64,000 nt of DNA. Source: UBA6144 sp964399165 (GTDB lineage: Bacteria > Bdellovibrionota > Bacteriovoracia > Bacteriovoracales > Bacteriovoracaceae). The first letter of the stretch is position 1. Every line of letters begins with the position of its first letter. Below the pieces are notes generated by a model that was given only the letters and a program-made list of their open reading frames with translations, did not search any database and was not told where the DNA came from. Below are positions 27,045 to 36,188 of the stretch, in pieces. A program made the position numbers and the translations under genes. Where the stretch lies: assembly GCA_964399165.1 (NCBI GenBank), contig CAYNPO010000007.1:1-64000 (forward strand), read 5' to 3'.

Positions 27045-27069
27045 GCGGACGTTCCTTCCCAGGAAACGA

Positions 27070-27091
27070 GGGGCCCATCTGGGCCCCTTTT
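27070..27091 (+). terminator. Intrinsic terminator after M48-like protease copy 2
   Basis: GGGGCCC (27070-27076), loop ATCT, GGGCCCC (27081-27087), then TTTTATTTT. Strong stem and T-run. Confidence 0.88.
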
Positions 27092-27105
27092 ATTTTCCTC
27101 TGGTG

Positions 27106-27918
27106 TCAGAGAGAAGCTGGGCACTGGGAAATCCAAATCCCCAAACCTCGGCGACCTTCCGTCGGCTTGCCGACGCATCGGAGGTCCACCAGCGTGCCGT
27201 CGGTTTCGATCACCACCCGTTTTCCCCGTCCATAGATGGATTCAATGCCCAGGGCCCCCGCGGCTTCGTGGAAGCGCCTGATCTTGGCCAATGCCCCCTC
27301 GGGTAATTCCCTCAGCTCGCCATGCTTTTGGGCCCTCGCCCAAGCCCGTAGCTTGGCGGTGAGGGCAACCAGGTCGGCCACGTCCCGCTGGTTGGCGGTG
27401 TAGGTCAGCGCCCAAAGGCGCTCGTGCAAGATGCCTAGGGCCTGCTGGTCGATCTCGGCGCGACGGAAGCGGTCCCACAGCAGGAAAGTGCTTTGCTGGA
27501 AGGTACAACCGTAGGCGAAATGTTCCTGAACCGGACGTGACAACAACGGCAGGTAGAAAGTGCAAGGGGCCCCATCTTCCTGGTCCCGAGGGACGAGCAC
27601 GTAGGCCTTGGAGCTTCGCACCCTGTGCTCCAGTGGGCCCACTTTCAACCCCATGTCGTGCATGAAATCCAGAAGGCCGATCACTTCGAATTTCAGGTCA
27701 GCCGGCAGCTCGCTGAACCCACGGACCGGCACGTCCACCAGCCGGTTAGGAGGGGCGGGACGGGCGTCTTCAGGGCTCACTTCACGGAAGAAGGGGTCCG
27801 CCACCAACAGCTGTCCGTCCACCAGCACATAAGTGCCTCCGCCTCCGCTTTCGTTACCCCCCCAGGCGGATACGCCGGAGAGAAGCAGGACAAGAACTAT
27901 GGGTAGGGCCTTCAGCAT
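27106..27918 (-). CDS. Secreted protein of unknown function
   Basis: A 270-residue product. Signal peptide MLKALPIVLVLLLSGVSAWG, then a glycine-rich start GNESGGGGTYV, a style seen in many Bdellovibrio secreted proteins. The middle has paired cysteines (GAPCTFYLP, YGCTFQQ) and LHERLWALTYTANQRD; a C-terminal strand ends VDLRCVGKP. ATG 27918 was chosen to place the signal peptide at the N-terminus. No ribosome site is evident. Function unknown. Confidence 0.65.
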   Translation of the reverse strand: MLKALPIVLVLLLSGVSAWGGNESGGGGTYVLVDGQLLVADPFFREVSPEDARPAPPNRLVDVPVRGFSELPADLKFEVIGLLDFMHDMGLKVGPLEHRVRSSKAYVLVPRDQEDGAPCTFYLPLLSRPVQEHFAYGCTFQQSTFLLWDRFRRAEIDQQALGILHERLWALTYTANQRDVADLVALTAKLRAWARAQKHGELRELPEGALAKIRRFHEAAGALGIESIYGRGKRVVIETDGTLVDLRCVGKPTEGRRGLGIWISQCPASL

Positions 27919-28024
27919 GGACGCAATATGCAGGGGCCCTGGGTTTCCCACAAGCCACCCTGTAATTTTATCTATACTAAAGTTATTTGTTTAATTATTG
28001 ATAAAATGCGAATATGCCTTCTCC

Positions 28025-28831
28025 ATGCAGAAGGTTTTTCATTACGACGAGTATCGGGACTTCCTTGAAGCCTACGTGGAATCCAAGGGCAAGGGCGCCA
28101 AGCTCACCCTGGCCCAGGCGTTGGGTTGCCAACCGGGATACATCACCCAGATTCTCCAGGCCAAGGCCCAGATCAGCTTGGAACAGGCGGACCGGTTCGC
28201 CGATTTCATCGCCATGCCCGCGGCCGCGCGTCGCTACTGGCTGGCCATCGTGAATCTAGGGCGGGCTGGCTCGGAATCGCTGAGGTCATTCTACCTCCAG
28301 GAACGGGAGCGCCTGCGTGGAGAACAGCGCTTGCTCAAGAACCGCTTTAGCCACGACGTGGTCCTCTCGCCCGCCGACCAGGCCGTCTATTATTCTTCGT
28401 GGCATTACGCCGCCATTTACGTCTCTGTTTCATTACCCGGCTGCGACAGCGAAGAGGGGCTGGCCAAGCACTTTCGCCTCCCGCTCTCCAAGGTCAACGC
28501 CGTGGTGGAGTTCTTGGTTGAAATCGGACTTTTCAAGCGCGTCGGGGATAAGCTCGCCATCGGGCCCACCCAGGTGTTCCTGGGTTCGGATTCACCCATG
28601 ATCACCAAACACCACACCAATTGGAGGATGCGGGCGGTGGAGTCGTTGGACCATTATCGTGGCCATGACCTGCACTACTCCAGCGTCGTAACGCTTTCCC
28701 ACCACGATGCGGGAGCGGTCCGCGAGATCTTGATCAAGGCAGTGGAAGAGATTCGGGCGGTGGTCAAGGCGTCCCCCCACGAAGCCACCTATTCCTACGC
28801 CGTGGACCTCTTCGACCTGGCCCATCCATGA
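28025..28831 (+). CDS. TIGR02147 family regulator
   Basis: A 268-residue paralogue of 11266-12090, sharing DYRDFL-type start, the N-terminal helix-turn-helix (LAQALGCQPGYITQILQ), YYSSWHYAAIY, a second winged helix, and LGSDSPMITKHHTNWR. ATG 28025 fits the family start; a TTG at 27998 would add nine residues. The upstream 100 bp are AT-rich. Its stop overlaps the GT2 start by 4 bases, so this regulator and the glycosyltransferase are translated together, which suggests it regulates envelope glycan or lipid genes. Confidence 0.92.
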   Translation: MQKVFHYDEYRDFLEAYVESKGKGAKLTLAQALGCQPGYITQILQAKAQISLEQADRFADFIAMPAAARRYWLAIVNLGRAGSESLRSFYLQERERLRGEQRLLKNRFSHDVVLSPADQAVYYSSWHYAAIYVSVSLPGCDSEEGLAKHFRLPLSKVNAVVEFLVEIGLFKRVGDKLAIGPTQVFLGSDSPMITKHHTNWRMRAVESLDHYRGHDLHYSSVVTLSHHDAGAVREILIKAVEEIRAVVKASPHEATYSYAVDLFDLAHP

Positions 28832-29565
28832 AAACACTCTCCATCATCATGCCGGCCTACAATGAGGTAGCGACAGTGGAGCGGGCCTTGGAGCGCTTGC
28901 TGGCGGTGCCCTTCGCTCTTCAGCGGGAAGTGGTGCTGGTGGACGACGGCTCTACCGACGGCACGGGTGCCCTGCTCGAAACCTTGTCGGCCCGGCATGG
29001 GTTGCGGCTGTTGCGCCACCCGCACAACCGCGGCAAGGGAGCCGCCCTCGCGTGGGGCATCAGCTGCGCCACGGGAGACATCATCGCCATCCAGGACGCA
29101 GACCTGGAGTACGACCCCGCAGATTTGCCGACCCTCATCGCCCCCCTATTGCGGGAGGAGGCGGACGCCGTCTATGGGAGCCGTTTCGCCGGACCAGGTT
29201 TCTCGGGCGGGGCCTTACAGGAGGCCGGGAACCGGGTGTTGACCGGAATCAGCAATTGTCTTTCGGGAATTCGTCTCACCGACATGGAGACGTGCTACAA
29301 GGTTTTCCGCGCGGATTTACTCCGCTCCATGGTCCTTCGCTCGCATCGCTTCGGGGTGGAAGTGGAGATCACGGCTTACCTGGGAAAGGCCCGCGCCAGA
29401 GTCGTGGAGCTCCCCATCAGCTATACCCCGCGCGGCTACCGCCAGGGGAAAAAGATTGGTTGGGTGGACGGGGTGGCCGCGCTCTTCCACCTGGTGCGTT
29501 TCAACTTGCTGGTCTCGCGTCAGGGGGCGTTCCGCGACCCGCCCATGGACCTCGTCCGCGGCTGA
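28828..29565 (+). CDS. Family 2 glycosyltransferase, polyprenyl-phosphate-sugar synthase type
   Basis: A 245-residue GT2 enzyme. IIMPAYNE at the start, VLVDDGSTDGT (37-47) and DAD at 90-92 form the nucleotide-sugar site; NRGKGAALAWG is typical of DPM1-like transferases. There is no C-terminal membrane segment, so it is a soluble or peripheral enzyme that probably charges a polyprenyl phosphate with a sugar. The GT39-like membrane protein at 32112-33821 would be a natural user of such a lipid-linked sugar. It overlaps the convergent NdvB-like gene by 65 bases. Confidence 0.9.
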   Translation: MKTLSIIMPAYNEVATVERALERLLAVPFALQREVVLVDDGSTDGTGALLETLSARHGLRLLRHPHNRGKGAALAWGISCATGDIIAIQDADLEYDPADLPTLIAPLLREEADAVYGSRFAGPGFSGGALQEAGNRVLTGISNCLSGIRLTDMETCYKVFRADLLRSMVLRSHRFGVEVEITAYLGKARARVVELPISYTPRGYRQGKKIGWVDGVAALFHLVRFNLLVSRQGAFRDPPMDLVRG

Positions 29566-32131
29566 CCAGGCCCAGCGCCCCGATACCTGGAAGCGTCAGC
29601 ACAGCGAAGAGCACCGCCCACCTGCGGACATCGGCATTGTCGACACCTCCGGCCAACAACAAGACCCCGGCGCATACCAGCATGAGGGCTGCGACTCCCA
29701 CGGGCAAGGCCCAGGCGACCCAGCGGCTGCGGAGACCGGGCACGCCCCCTTTGTCCGTGCGGATGAACGACATCGGTAGTCCCGTTAACCCGCGCCAGAC
29801 ACCATGGGCCACGGGCCACGCCAGGCCAGCGCCGGTCAGGGCAGTAGCGAGGGCACGGCGGCGCGAGATGGGCACGCGTCGGCGGTAGCAGGAGTAGCCG
29901 CAGAAAGCCTTGAGGGCGAGGACCGCCAAGATCGGCCACACCATCGCACTATTCGGCAACCACCGCACTCCTTGGATGGATTGGTAAGCGACATAGACGG
30001 CGGTCACGGCGAAAAGCGGGTAGGTGGCCTCACCGATCCAGGGCAACCACCCCGCCACGTACGAGTAACGCTGGCGGGCGCTCAGCCCCCCTTTTCCGAG
30101 GAAGAGTGCCCGTCGGTGGGCCCACAGGATGCCCATCGCACCGCGCACCCACCGCACACGTTGTCGCGCGTAGGCGTCGAAGGTATTGGGCACGAGGCCG
30201 GTACCCAAGTTCTCCCGAACGTAAGCCAGCACTCCGCCCGCGGCCTGCAGGCGCAATCCCAACTCCGCGTCCTCCGTGATGCTCCACTCGGCCCACCCCC
30301 CCGCACGCTCCAGGGCCTTCCGTTCCAGCAGCGCCATGGTTCCATGGAGGATGATGGCGTTGCGGGACGCGCGATTCACCATGCCGATGCGGAAGAAGCC
30401 GGCATACTCGTCGTCCATTCTGCGCGCGGGCCCTGCTGCAACGTCGCGGTTGGCCTGGGGGCACTGGACACCGACCACGCGGGGGCCGGCCAGATGCGGG
30501 ATCGCCTTCCGAAGCCAAGAAGGGTCTACCTGGTAGTCGGCGTCCAACACCGCCACCACCATTGCGTCGTCCCGGGTCTCGCGCAAAGCGTAGTTGAGGG
30601 CCCCGGCCTTGTGGCCGTGGTGGACTGGCAAGTGGAAGAAGCGCAAGCGCGGATGGCAGGCGCAGAAATCCCTCAGCGGCTCCCAGGCCGCGGGGTCGGG
30701 GGTGTTGTTGCTCACCACCAGCACCTCGAAATCGGGGTAGTCGAGCGCGAGCAGGGATTCCAACGTGGCCAGGACCATGGAAGGGTCTTCCTGGCGCACG
30801 GGCAGGTGCACGGACACCACCGGCCAGACATCTGGCGAGGGAGGCGTGGGTACGGGATCCGGATCCGACAGCGTTTCCGCGGCTTCAAAGGCGGAGACTA
30901 ACACCGACAAGTTCAGCAAGACGACCAGGGCGGTGAAGCCCCAGGTCACCACCGGTGGGAGAGCGGCGGTGTCGTGGTGGATGGCGCGCGAAAGAAAAGC
31001 CGCCATTCCCCCCAGGAAGTGAGACGCTCCCACTCCCATCACCACCGCCATCGGCGGCACCCCGGGGAAGAGCAGCACGAACACCAGGGCCCCCAGGGTG
31101 CCAGCGGCCAAACCCAGCACGGGCCAGAAAAGTGTGTCCGCGTCTTCCAGCAAACCCGGAAGAGAAAATTTTTGGTTTCCCTTGGCGTCGAAAATGCCCC
31201 ATGAGGTGCCAATCAACCCCTCTTCTTTGATCTTCCAGGGCGAATCAAATGCCTCCAGGAGGTTGTAGGGGACCCCACGGATGGCGGCCTCACGGAGGAA
31301 GCCGGTGACGAAACGCGCCTGTGCCCCTGGCCCGGGCACGGCCCGGCGGTGCTGGGTCCCCCAGGAAGGCCACCCTGTTTCGCCGATGAACACCTCTTTG
31401 CCGGGATACCGGCGGCGCATGTCGTCTCTTTCCCAGAAAACGGACGCCACCGCATCCTCTTCGGGGTGGCCGATCCAGAAAGGGTTGATGTGCACGATGA
31501 TCCAATCGGTGGCGCGGGCCAACCGCGGCGATCGATGCCAGCTGGCCGGGTTGTCCGCGGTGGAGACGGGCACCCGCACGCGGGCGCGCACCTGCTCCAG
31601 GAGGCGCACCAGATCCATCTCGGGAATGAAGCCAAACTGCTGGGTCTCGCTTCCCACCACGAGATGGATGATGTTGGGATGATGGTTGGCGAGTCGGACA
31701 CCATTCTCCACTTCCCGGCGCGTGCGTTCGGGCCAATGGACCATGTCGACCCATACACCTTGCATCACCTTCAGGCCCACTTGGGCGGCGAGAGCGGGCA
31801 CCCGCTCCATGGGGCCGGAAGTGTGGTAGACGCGGATGCAATCGGAGATTCGTTTCACTTTCCGGAGATCGGCGAGCATTTCCTCGTCGCTGACCGCAGG
31901 CGCCAGCAACGGAGCGCGGGGATCATAGCTGCCCACGATGTGGTGGGGATCCCAACTTAAGCAATGGATGCGGGGAACGGGAGTACTGGCGTCAAAACGG
32001 GGCCTGGCCATCCACCATCCCAGCGCGTGGAGGGCCGTGGCCACCACCAACGCGGTGACCACGACAAGCCAGCGCTTTGACTGGCCCCCCAGCGCACTGT
32101 ACGATTCTCCGATGCTCCCGCGCTTTCGCAT
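29501..32131 (-). CDS. GH17-GT2 fusion, NdvB-like beta-glucan synthase
   Basis: An 876-residue membrane protein from ATG 32131, which has GGAG seven bases upstream. An N-terminal anchor (about 21-39) is followed by a GH17 domain with E162 (VVGSETQQ) and E251 (FIGETGWPS) as likely acid/base and nucleophile. Several membrane segments (335-415) lead to a GT2 domain with DAD (530-532), TED (619-621) and QRVRW (657-661), then more membrane helices. This architecture is that of NdvB-type proteins, where GT2 makes beta-1,3-glucan and GH17 remodels or cyclises it. Both its ends overlap other genes: 65 bases convergent with the GT2 gene, and its 5' end overlaps the divergent GT39-like start. Confidence 0.9.
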   Translation of the reverse strand: MRKRGSIGESYSALGGQSKRWLVVVTALVVATALHALGWWMARPRFDASTPVPRIHCLSWDPHHIVGSYDPRAPLLAPAVSDEEMLADLRKVKRISDCIRVYHTSGPMERVPALAAQVGLKVMQGVWVDMVHWPERTRREVENGVRLANHHPNIIHLVVGSETQQFGFIPEMDLVRLLEQVRARVRVPVSTADNPASWHRSPRLARATDWIIVHINPFWIGHPEEDAVASVFWERDDMRRRYPGKEVFIGETGWPSWGTQHRRAVPGPGAQARFVTGFLREAAIRGVPYNLLEAFDSPWKIKEEGLIGTSWGIFDAKGNQKFSLPGLLEDADTLFWPVLGLAAGTLGALVFVLLFPGVPPMAVVMGVGASHFLGGMAAFLSRAIHHDTAALPPVVTWGFTALVVLLNLSVLVSAFEAAETLSDPDPVPTPPSPDVWPVVSVHLPVRQEDPSMVLATLESLLALDYPDFEVLVVSNNTPDPAAWEPLRDFCACHPRLRFFHLPVHHGHKAGALNYALRETRDDAMVVAVLDADYQVDPSWLRKAIPHLAGPRVVGVQCPQANRDVAAGPARRMDDEYAGFFRIGMVNRASRNAIILHGTMALLERKALERAGGWAEWSITEDAELGLRLQAAGGVLAYVRENLGTGLVPNTFDAYARQRVRWVRGAMGILWAHRRALFLGKGGLSARQRYSYVAGWLPWIGEATYPLFAVTAVYVAYQSIQGVRWLPNSAMVWPILAVLALKAFCGYSCYRRRVPISRRRALATALTGAGLAWPVAHGVWRGLTGLPMSFIRTDKGGVPGLRSRWVAWALPVGVAALMLVCAGVLLLAGGVDNADVRRWAVLFAVLTLPGIGALGLVSRGRGPWAGRGTPPDARPAS

Positions 32132-33821
32132 GCTCTTTCTCCGTGGTGGCGACATCGCCTTGCTGGCGTCGCTCTACGCCGGTCTCTTGTGGGCCTTCTT
32201 GCCTTTCGGCCCCGACCCGGTGGTCGACACTGGGCGGGAGCTTTACGTTCCCTGGGCGATGAACCAGGGTCTTCGGCTACACCAGGACATCGCCTATTTC
32301 AACGGTCCCCTTTCACCACATTTCAACGCCTGGCTTTACTCCCTCCTCCCCGCCTCGCTGAACGCTTGGAAGCTGTCCAACGCCGCCTTCGTGGGCCTGG
32401 CGGCCGCGGCGGCTTGGGTCATCGTCGCCCGGGCCGGAGGACGGCTGGCGGCTTTCGTGTCCACGACCCTTTTTCTCTCGGTTTTCGGCTTTCAACATCT
32501 CCCTCACGGTCTCATGAACCGGCATCTGACCCCTTATTCCCACGAGATGGTCCACTCGCTCCCCCTCTGTTTCTTGCTCATGCTGGCCCTGCAGGCGCAC
32601 CTGGCGCGCCCCCGGTCTTGCTGGCCAGTGATAGCGGGCGTCGTCACCGGTTTGCTCGCCCTCATGAAACCCGAATTCACCCTCGCGGCCATAGTGGCGG
32701 TTCCCTCGGCCCTGTGGAACAGCCGACGCCCCAGCTCACGCTGGGACCTCGCCGCGGCGGTCAGCGCGGCCATCGCCGTCGTGGCCGTGGCCTTCCTGCT
32801 TCAATGCTCCTCGCTGGGCTTTTCAGGCGCGGCCCAAGCCACCTTGGGGGCCTGGCCGTTCATCTTGCGCACTCCGGTGAGCGGCAACACTTTTTACCGG
32901 TGGATTCTCGGATTGCGGGATTGGAAGGAAACCCTGTGGCTGCACGGACAGTGGTTGCTGGTTCACGCGGTCCTGTGGTTTTCAGTGATCGCACGTTCAC
33001 CCCTGGTCACAGTGGCAGGTTTGGCGGTATGGGCGGGCGCTTTTTTCTGGGGCGATCTGGGTCCCTCCGTCACCGTGGGGATGCCCTGGGCATTGGCTTG
33101 GCTGACCTGGAGCGCTTTTCGTCGAGGCGGGGCCAATGGCCGCGCTTGGGTGGGCTTCGCGCTCTTATCACTGGTCCTACTAGGGAAGATTTTCTTCCGC
33201 AGTTTGCACTACGGCTATGGCTTCGCTTTATTGGCACCGGGCGCGGTGGCCCTGGCGGCAGCCCCCTGGGCCCTGGGATGGGGAGGGAGAAAGCGGGTAG
33301 TGATGGCCCTTCTCTGCCTGACGGTCTCGGCCCGCGTCGTTTACCAGGGGTGGCAGATGGCCGAGGTGAATCGCCCTTATCCGGTCCGCTTGGACGCAGG
33401 CGAGTTCTTCCCCGGCTATTTCTACCAAGATTTCGCTGACGCCGTCGATTTAGTGGAGCAACACGTGCCCAAAGACGCCTCCCTGCTGGCCTTCCCTGAA
33501 GGCCTGTGGGTGAACGTGCTCACCCGCCGTCGCCACCCCTCCCGCTACACGAACTTCATGCCACCCGAATTCGACATGTACGGCGAATCCGCCATCACGG
33601 AGGACGTGCTGAAGGCAAGCCCCGACTTCATCCTGCTGGTCGATAACGGCAGCCGTCCCCATTTCATCTACTTCGCCAACGTCTTCCATGGCGGCTACGC
33701 CGGCACCATCATGCGCTGGATTCACGAGCAATACGCGCCGGTGGGCGTGGTGGGACGGCATGGGGTCGTCTATCGGTTGCTCAAGAAGGTTGTGGGGACA
33801 GCCACGCCTTCACGGTCTTGA
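32112..33821 (+). CDS. GT39-like integral membrane glycosyltransferase
   Basis: A 569-residue protein with about ten or more membrane segments. The first periplasmic loop contains GPDPVVDTGRELYVPW and DIAYFNGPLSP, the acidic-residue pattern of GT-C transferases such as the GT39/ArnT type. The C-terminal ~130 residues are soluble (YFYQDFADAVDLVEQHVPKD onwards), with a conserved-looking YTNFMPPEF segment. Such enzymes move sugars from lipid carriers to envelope acceptors. Starts at ATG 32112 or 32130 are both possible; either overlaps the divergent NdvB-like start. It overlaps the convergent radical SAM gene by 41 bases. Confidence 0.78.
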   Translation: MLPRFRMLFLRGGDIALLASLYAGLLWAFLPFGPDPVVDTGRELYVPWAMNQGLRLHQDIAYFNGPLSPHFNAWLYSLLPASLNAWKLSNAAFVGLAAAAAWVIVARAGGRLAAFVSTTLFLSVFGFQHLPHGLMNRHLTPYSHEMVHSLPLCFLLMLALQAHLARPRSCWPVIAGVVTGLLALMKPEFTLAAIVAVPSALWNSRRPSSRWDLAAAVSAAIAVVAVAFLLQCSSLGFSGAAQATLGAWPFILRTPVSGNTFYRWILGLRDWKETLWLHGQWLLVHAVLWFSVIARSPLVTVAGLAVWAGAFFWGDLGPSVTVGMPWALAWLTWSAFRRGGANGRAWVGFALLSLVLLGKIFFRSLHYGYGFALLAPGAVALAAAPWALGWGGRKRVVMALLCLTVSARVVYQGWQMAEVNRPYPVRLDAGEFFPGYFYQDFADAVDLVEQHVPKDASLLAFPEGLWVNVLTRRRHPSRYTNFMPPEFDMYGESAITEDVLKASPDFILLVDNGSRPHFIYFANVFHGGYAGTIMRWIHEQYAPVGVVGRHGVVYRLLKKVVGTATPSRS

Positions 33822-35751
33822 TGGTGGTTTTGGGGGCGCCGGACAAAGTGAGGACGAAGAGCGTCTCCACGACAACCTCTCGCCCCAATCCCTGGGCCTC
33901 CTCGGCCCACGCGTCCGCCCCACTTGGTCCAAGGACGGCACTGGCGAGGGCGCAAGCGCGCAGCCTCAGCGAGGGGGACGTAAAGAGGCGCCGGCACTCA
34001 TCATCAGAAAGTTGATGTCCGCGGGTCATCCATAGCCACAGCTCGGCCCATCGCTCGACGCTGAGCCCCTCCATTTGCTCAAAATGGACCAGGGTTGCGT
34101 CCCAATCCCAATGCGCCAACCACATGGCCCAGGCAGGCGAATGGGTGCCGCCCATCCAGCTCAGCATGGTTTCACGGAGGTGGTGGTAGCGCGGTGGGAA
34201 CAGGAATGGGTGGGCCACCGCATGCGCCACCTCAGGGGTATCCGCGGTGGCCAGAAGGGAGCGGATGGAGGCAGCGGCGGTGCGGGACGCTTCATCGCCC
34301 AGGTAAGGCCATGCCCTCAGCAAACGAAACAGTGCCTCCCGCGAAGGTACACCCGTCAAAGGGAGGGCCATTTCCGCGTTCAGGCGGGTCCGCTCGCCTT
34401 CCATGAACGCGGCCAGGGCCGGGGTGCGGGATAGGTCCAAGCGGCCGCGTCGCTGGCATTCAATTAAGTATAATGCCAACTCCAGCCGCAACTCACGCTC
34501 CTCTGTCCCATCTTCGATGGTAAGCAGCGGGGCGAGGGCCTTCTCCATAAAGCTCATCTCCACGCGGACAAAGCCTCCCTGCTCCATGTCCCTCAAGACA
34601 GCTTGCGCTTCTTCTCTCCAGGAGGGTGGGCATCCCCTCAGGGACATGAACGCCGGAGTCACCAGGGGGTATGCCGTCAGCATCAACTGGTCGTCGCTGG
34701 CGGCATCCCGCTTGAACTCCCTCGTCTTAGCCAGCAAGGCCCGGGTTTCGTGCAACGAGAAAGCGTTGACGGTGGTGGTGATGCGGATCTTAGCCTCGGG
34801 GAAAGCCGCCCGGATCCACCGGAGGTTGCGCTCCCATCGCTCGAGGGAGAGGCCGTGCCTCATGGACTCGCTAGCGGGTCCCCAACCATCTAGACTGGTG
34901 ATGATCCAGAGTTCCCGGTAGTGTGAGCGCGGGATGGCCTTGAGCTTCTCCCCCATGGCCGCCAGGGCCTTCTCGGGCATAGCAAGGTTCGAGTTGATCT
35001 GCAGGTCCATCGAGGGATTGGGATTTTCTTTGATCCATGAAAACAGCGTTGCCGAATGGCGCGACAGGAGGGGTTCACCACCGGTCAAGCGTAAGACGTG
35101 GAGCCCCTTATAGATGCGCGGCAACCACTTAAAGAAGCCAGTAATTCGCGGATTCTCTTCGTCGTCCCGGTAGACCCGGGTGCCACGGCTCCTGAGGTGG
35201 TGCCCCGTGCGGTCCGGGGCCACCCCCCAACGGGCCACTTCCTTCTCCACGCCGCTGCTGATTTCCGACGAGCAGTAGCCGCAGCTGAGCTGGCAGAGCG
35301 AGCTGAATCCGACTTCCAAGTAGGAGGGGGGGTGCGACGGGTCCAGGTAATTGGTCGCGTCCAGCGTCGCAGCTGGTTCATGGGCCCACTTGGCCCCGGA
35401 ACGGATGAGGCGGTCGCTGACCAATCCGCGGCCCTCCGGTTCCCAACAGGCAGCACAGGAAGCCGGCCTTTCCCCCTTCCACAGAAGCGCGCGCTCCTCA
35501 AGCTGGAGGGGGCCACTATGGAACAAATCCGTATGCTCTTCAACGCCCTCTGGAAGGGGGCGCATCGGCGTGAGGCAGCAACTGGCGGAGGTACCCACAT
35601 GGAGGTTGAGCAAGATCTGCTGCCACTTGGCGAAACACATCGATGGCGAGATCTTGCCCAACAGCTGTTGGGTTTCCGATGGATGCATGTCCACTTCGCT
35701 GCCCTCCCCCGGGAGGTACGAAGTATAGGGAGAGGGTGAGAGGGGTTCCAT
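33781..35751 (-). CDS. Radical SAM protein with long C-terminal helical region
   Basis: A 656-residue protein. The [4Fe-4S] motif is CQLSCGYC (C153, C157, C160), followed by LTGGEPLLS (222-230). The N-terminal 110 residues contain more cysteines (ASCC, SCAAC), as in twitch/SPASM-type proteins with extra cluster sites; here they precede the radical SAM core. The C-terminal ~250 residues are Trp-rich and helical and match no domain I know. Substrate unknown: peptide modification or a glycan/lipid role are possible from its glycosyltransferase neighbours. Confidence 0.85.
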   Translation of the reverse strand: MEPLSPSPYTSYLPGEGSEVDMHPSETQQLLGKISPSMCFAKWQQILLNLHVGTSASCCLTPMRPLPEGVEEHTDLFHSGPLQLEERALLWKGERPASCAACWEPEGRGLVSDRLIRSGAKWAHEPAATLDATNYLDPSHPPSYLEVGFSSLCQLSCGYCSSEISSGVEKEVARWGVAPDRTGHHLRSRGTRVYRDDEENPRITGFFKWLPRIYKGLHVLRLTGGEPLLSRHSATLFSWIKENPNPSMDLQINSNLAMPEKALAAMGEKLKAIPRSHYRELWIITSLDGWGPASESMRHGLSLERWERNLRWIRAAFPEAKIRITTTVNAFSLHETRALLAKTREFKRDAASDDQLMLTAYPLVTPAFMSLRGCPPSWREEAQAVLRDMEQGGFVRVEMSFMEKALAPLLTIEDGTEERELRLELALYLIECQRRGRLDLSRTPALAAFMEGERTRLNAEMALPLTGVPSREALFRLLRAWPYLGDEASRTAAASIRSLLATADTPEVAHAVAHPFLFPPRYHHLRETMLSWMGGTHSPAWAMWLAHWDWDATLVHFEQMEGLSVERWAELWLWMTRGHQLSDDECRRLFTSPSLRLRACALASAVLGPSGADAWAEEAQGLGREVVVETLFVLTLSGAPKTTIKTVKAWLSPQPS

Positions 35752-35800
35752 GTTGAACTTCTAAAGGCCGGCAAGCCGCGTTTTAGCAACGCTGTGGGAG

Positions 35801-36079
35801 TTAATAAGCTGAAGCCTCGCGTAGGCAACTTTCCTCGGCCGCTCCTGAACCCCCGATGCAGACCGCTCGGCGTTGGCTCTGGAGTTCCCGCAGGACCTCC
35901 GAGCGGGCCACGGCCTGGCAAGCGCGCAGACGGTCGGAGGAAACATGTCCGCGTGCGTGGTCCACGCACTCCCTCACCAAATCATCGAACCGGTTGCCGT
36001 TGGAGGAAGCGATGGACATGGTGCTGAGAAGGCAAACCAGGACACCGAAGGTCGCGAAGAGGTAATGCTGGGATTTCAT
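35801..36079 (-). CDS. Small secreted protein of unknown function
   Basis: A 92-residue product from ATG 36079. A signal peptide (YLFATFGVLVCLLSTMSIAS) is followed by about 65 charged residues with four cysteines (VRECVDH, LRACQAV, AVCIGG, ESCLRE). A small helical disulfide-bonded protein is likely. It lies upstream of the divergent third M48-like protease. Confidence 0.55.
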   Translation of the reverse strand: MKSQHYLFATFGVLVCLLSTMSIASSNGNRFDDLVRECVDHARGHVSSDRLRACQAVARSEVLRELQSQRRAVCIGGSGAAEESCLREASAY

Positions 36080-36188
36080 GTTCCGGGGGATAGCCCGGCC
36101 AAATGGGGGTCGTACAGTGACCACGAAGCGTGCCTGTAATGTTTACCGGCTTTCTGTCCCCTCCTCGCAGACCCCCTAAACTCGAGAA

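Noticed and set aside
29052..29888. 278-residue plus-strand frame across the GT2 and NdvB-like genes
   Set aside because: Shadow in a second frame; no ribosome site or recognisable motif.
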